Of a stretch of DNA of 15,593 nucleotides, positions 14,843 through 15,593 are shown piece by piece; the stretch's first letter is position 1; each line of letters begins with the position of its first letter. Position numbers and translations under genes: made by a program. Source of the DNA: Acidobacteriota bacterium (lineage in GTDB: Bacteria; Acidobacteriota; Blastocatellia; Pyrinomonadales; Pyrinomonadaceae); NCBI GenBank assembly GCA_020201365.1, contig JAIVGV010000296.1:1-15593 (forward strand), given 5' to 3'. Under the pieces are notes generated by a model that worked only from the letters and a program-made list of their open reading frames with translations, had not been told where the DNA came from and ran no database searches.

Positions 14843-15593
14843 ATGAATTCCCAAAACCGGACACGCGCACTTCCGTCCCGCTTACGCCGCCGCGCCGTCG
14901 CGCTCGCGCTGCCGCTCGTCGCGCTCGCCGTCGGCGCGTGTCTCTACCACGCGCGCGCCACCTACACGCAGGACGCGGGCGCGCGGCAGTTCACGGGTCA
15001 GTGGCTCGTCGAGTTCCGTACCGGCGACGACAAGGTCTCGCTCACGTTGAACTACCACTACAAGCGCATCAACCGCGACGCGGCGGGCGAGTGGGACGGC
15101 TACAGCAATACGACGCGCAGCGTCCCGGCGGGCGACCTGCAAGGCTTGACGCGCGCGCAGGCGATGTCGTCCACCGGCGGGCAGGTGAGCTTCCGCATCG
15201 TGCGCGACGCGGGCACGCTCAACTGCGAGGGCTGGTTCCGTGAAGGCAACGGGTCGGGTCACTTCACCTTCGCGCCGAGCGCGTCGTTCGCCTCCGAGCT
15301 TCAACGACGCGGGATGGGCGCGCCGACGGCGCAGCAGCAGTTCGAGATGACGATGGCGGACGCGAGCCTCGCCTCCCTCGACGAGCTGCGCGCGCAGGGC
15401 TACGAGCAGCCCACGCTCGACGAGTTCGTCCGCACCGCGACGCACGGCGTCAGCCTCGAATACCTGCGCGGTCTGAAGTCCGCGGGCTACAAGCTCTCGT
15501 CGGTCGAGCAGCTCATACGCATGAGGGATCACGGCGTCACGCTCGCCTTCATCAACGAACTCAACCCGCTCGGCTACGCGCGGCTCGACGCCG
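14843..15593 (+). CDS. Exported protein with helical tandem repeats, 5' part (3' end outside window)
   Basis: From ATG 14843, preceded by AGGAGG four bases upstream, 250 codons are visible before the window edge. The N-terminus MNSQNRTRALPSRLRRRAVA continues into a hydrophobic stretch ALPLVALAVGACLY, a signal peptide or anchor, possibly with Cys 33 as lipid site. A beta-rich domain follows (FTGQWLVEFRTGDDKVSLTL near 50-69). From about residue 170 there are degenerate helical repeats of roughly 20-25 residues: LRAQGYEQPTLDEFVRTATH, LKSAGYKLSSVEQLIRMRDH, LNPLGYARLDA. Each has a L-x-x-x-G-Y turn and a [TSV]-x-x-[FLI]-[VI]-R helix. Similar repeats occur in Acidobacteriota proteins, some linked to BlaR1-type peptidases; no peptidase motif is visible here. 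The function is unknown. Confidence 0.8.
   Translation, partial: MNSQNRTRALPSRLRRRAVALALPLVALAVGACLYHARATYTQDAGARQFTGQWLVEFRTGDDKVSLTLNYHYKRINRDAAGEWDGYSNTTRSVPAGDLQGLTRAQAMSSTGGQVSFRIVRDAGTLNCEGWFREGNGSGHFTFAPSASFASELQRRGMGAPTAQQQFEMTMADASLASLDELRAQGYEQPTLDEFVRTATHGVSLEYLRGLKSAGYKLSSVEQLIRMRDHGVTLAFINELNPLGYARLDA

Overview
The window is GC-rich bacterial chromosome. The gene families and their order (tilS-ftsH, folP-lptE-holA, phoH-ybeY-corC) and the two lineage-type secreted proteins suggest a Gram-negative member of Acidobacteriota, perhaps class Blastocatellia. That placement is inference from gene content. There is no rRNA, tRNA, transposase, integrase or CRISPR array.

Layout, left to right. 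Positions 1-460 (minus): the 5' part of a bacterial deoxyhypusine-synthase-like gene. Positions 462-1752: a less GC-rich accessory patch with a two-helix membrane protein, a DUF2283 gene, an 80-residue putative toxin-like gene and an orphan DUF433 antitoxin-like gene. The last three are bracketed by ~125 bp direct repeats made of the 3' end of corC plus its downstream flank, so this segment looks inserted. Positions 1801-4369 (minus): corC, ybeY and phoH, a common neighbourhood for RNA maturation and envelope functions. The ybeY/corC junction is abnormal because ybeY lacks its expected stop and corC has no good start. Positions 4370-4653: a divergent control region with a near-consensus sigma-70 promoter for rpsT (4654-4920, plus), which ends in a perfect 18 bp hairpin shared with the convergent holA. 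Positions 5000-8810 (minus): holA, lptE, folP and a secreted PLAT-like protein. Positions 8993-10888 (minus): a 631-residue exported protein of unknown function with a coiled-coil N-terminus and a probable beta-rich C-terminus, bounded by its own strong promoter, a ~290 nt leader and a strong terminator. Positions 11366-14699 (minus): ftsH and tilS, a classical pair. Position 14843 to the window end (plus): a divergent exported protein with helical repeats, truncated by the window edge.

Most of the window is housekeeping: replication clamp loader, folate synthesis, LPS export, proteolysis, tRNA modification and ribosome biogenesis. The unusual parts are the corC-tail insertion with its odd toxin-antitoxin-like trio, the fused-looking ybeY/corC junction, a heptamer palindromic element between phoH and ybeY, and the exported-protein genes placed between ftsH and folP.
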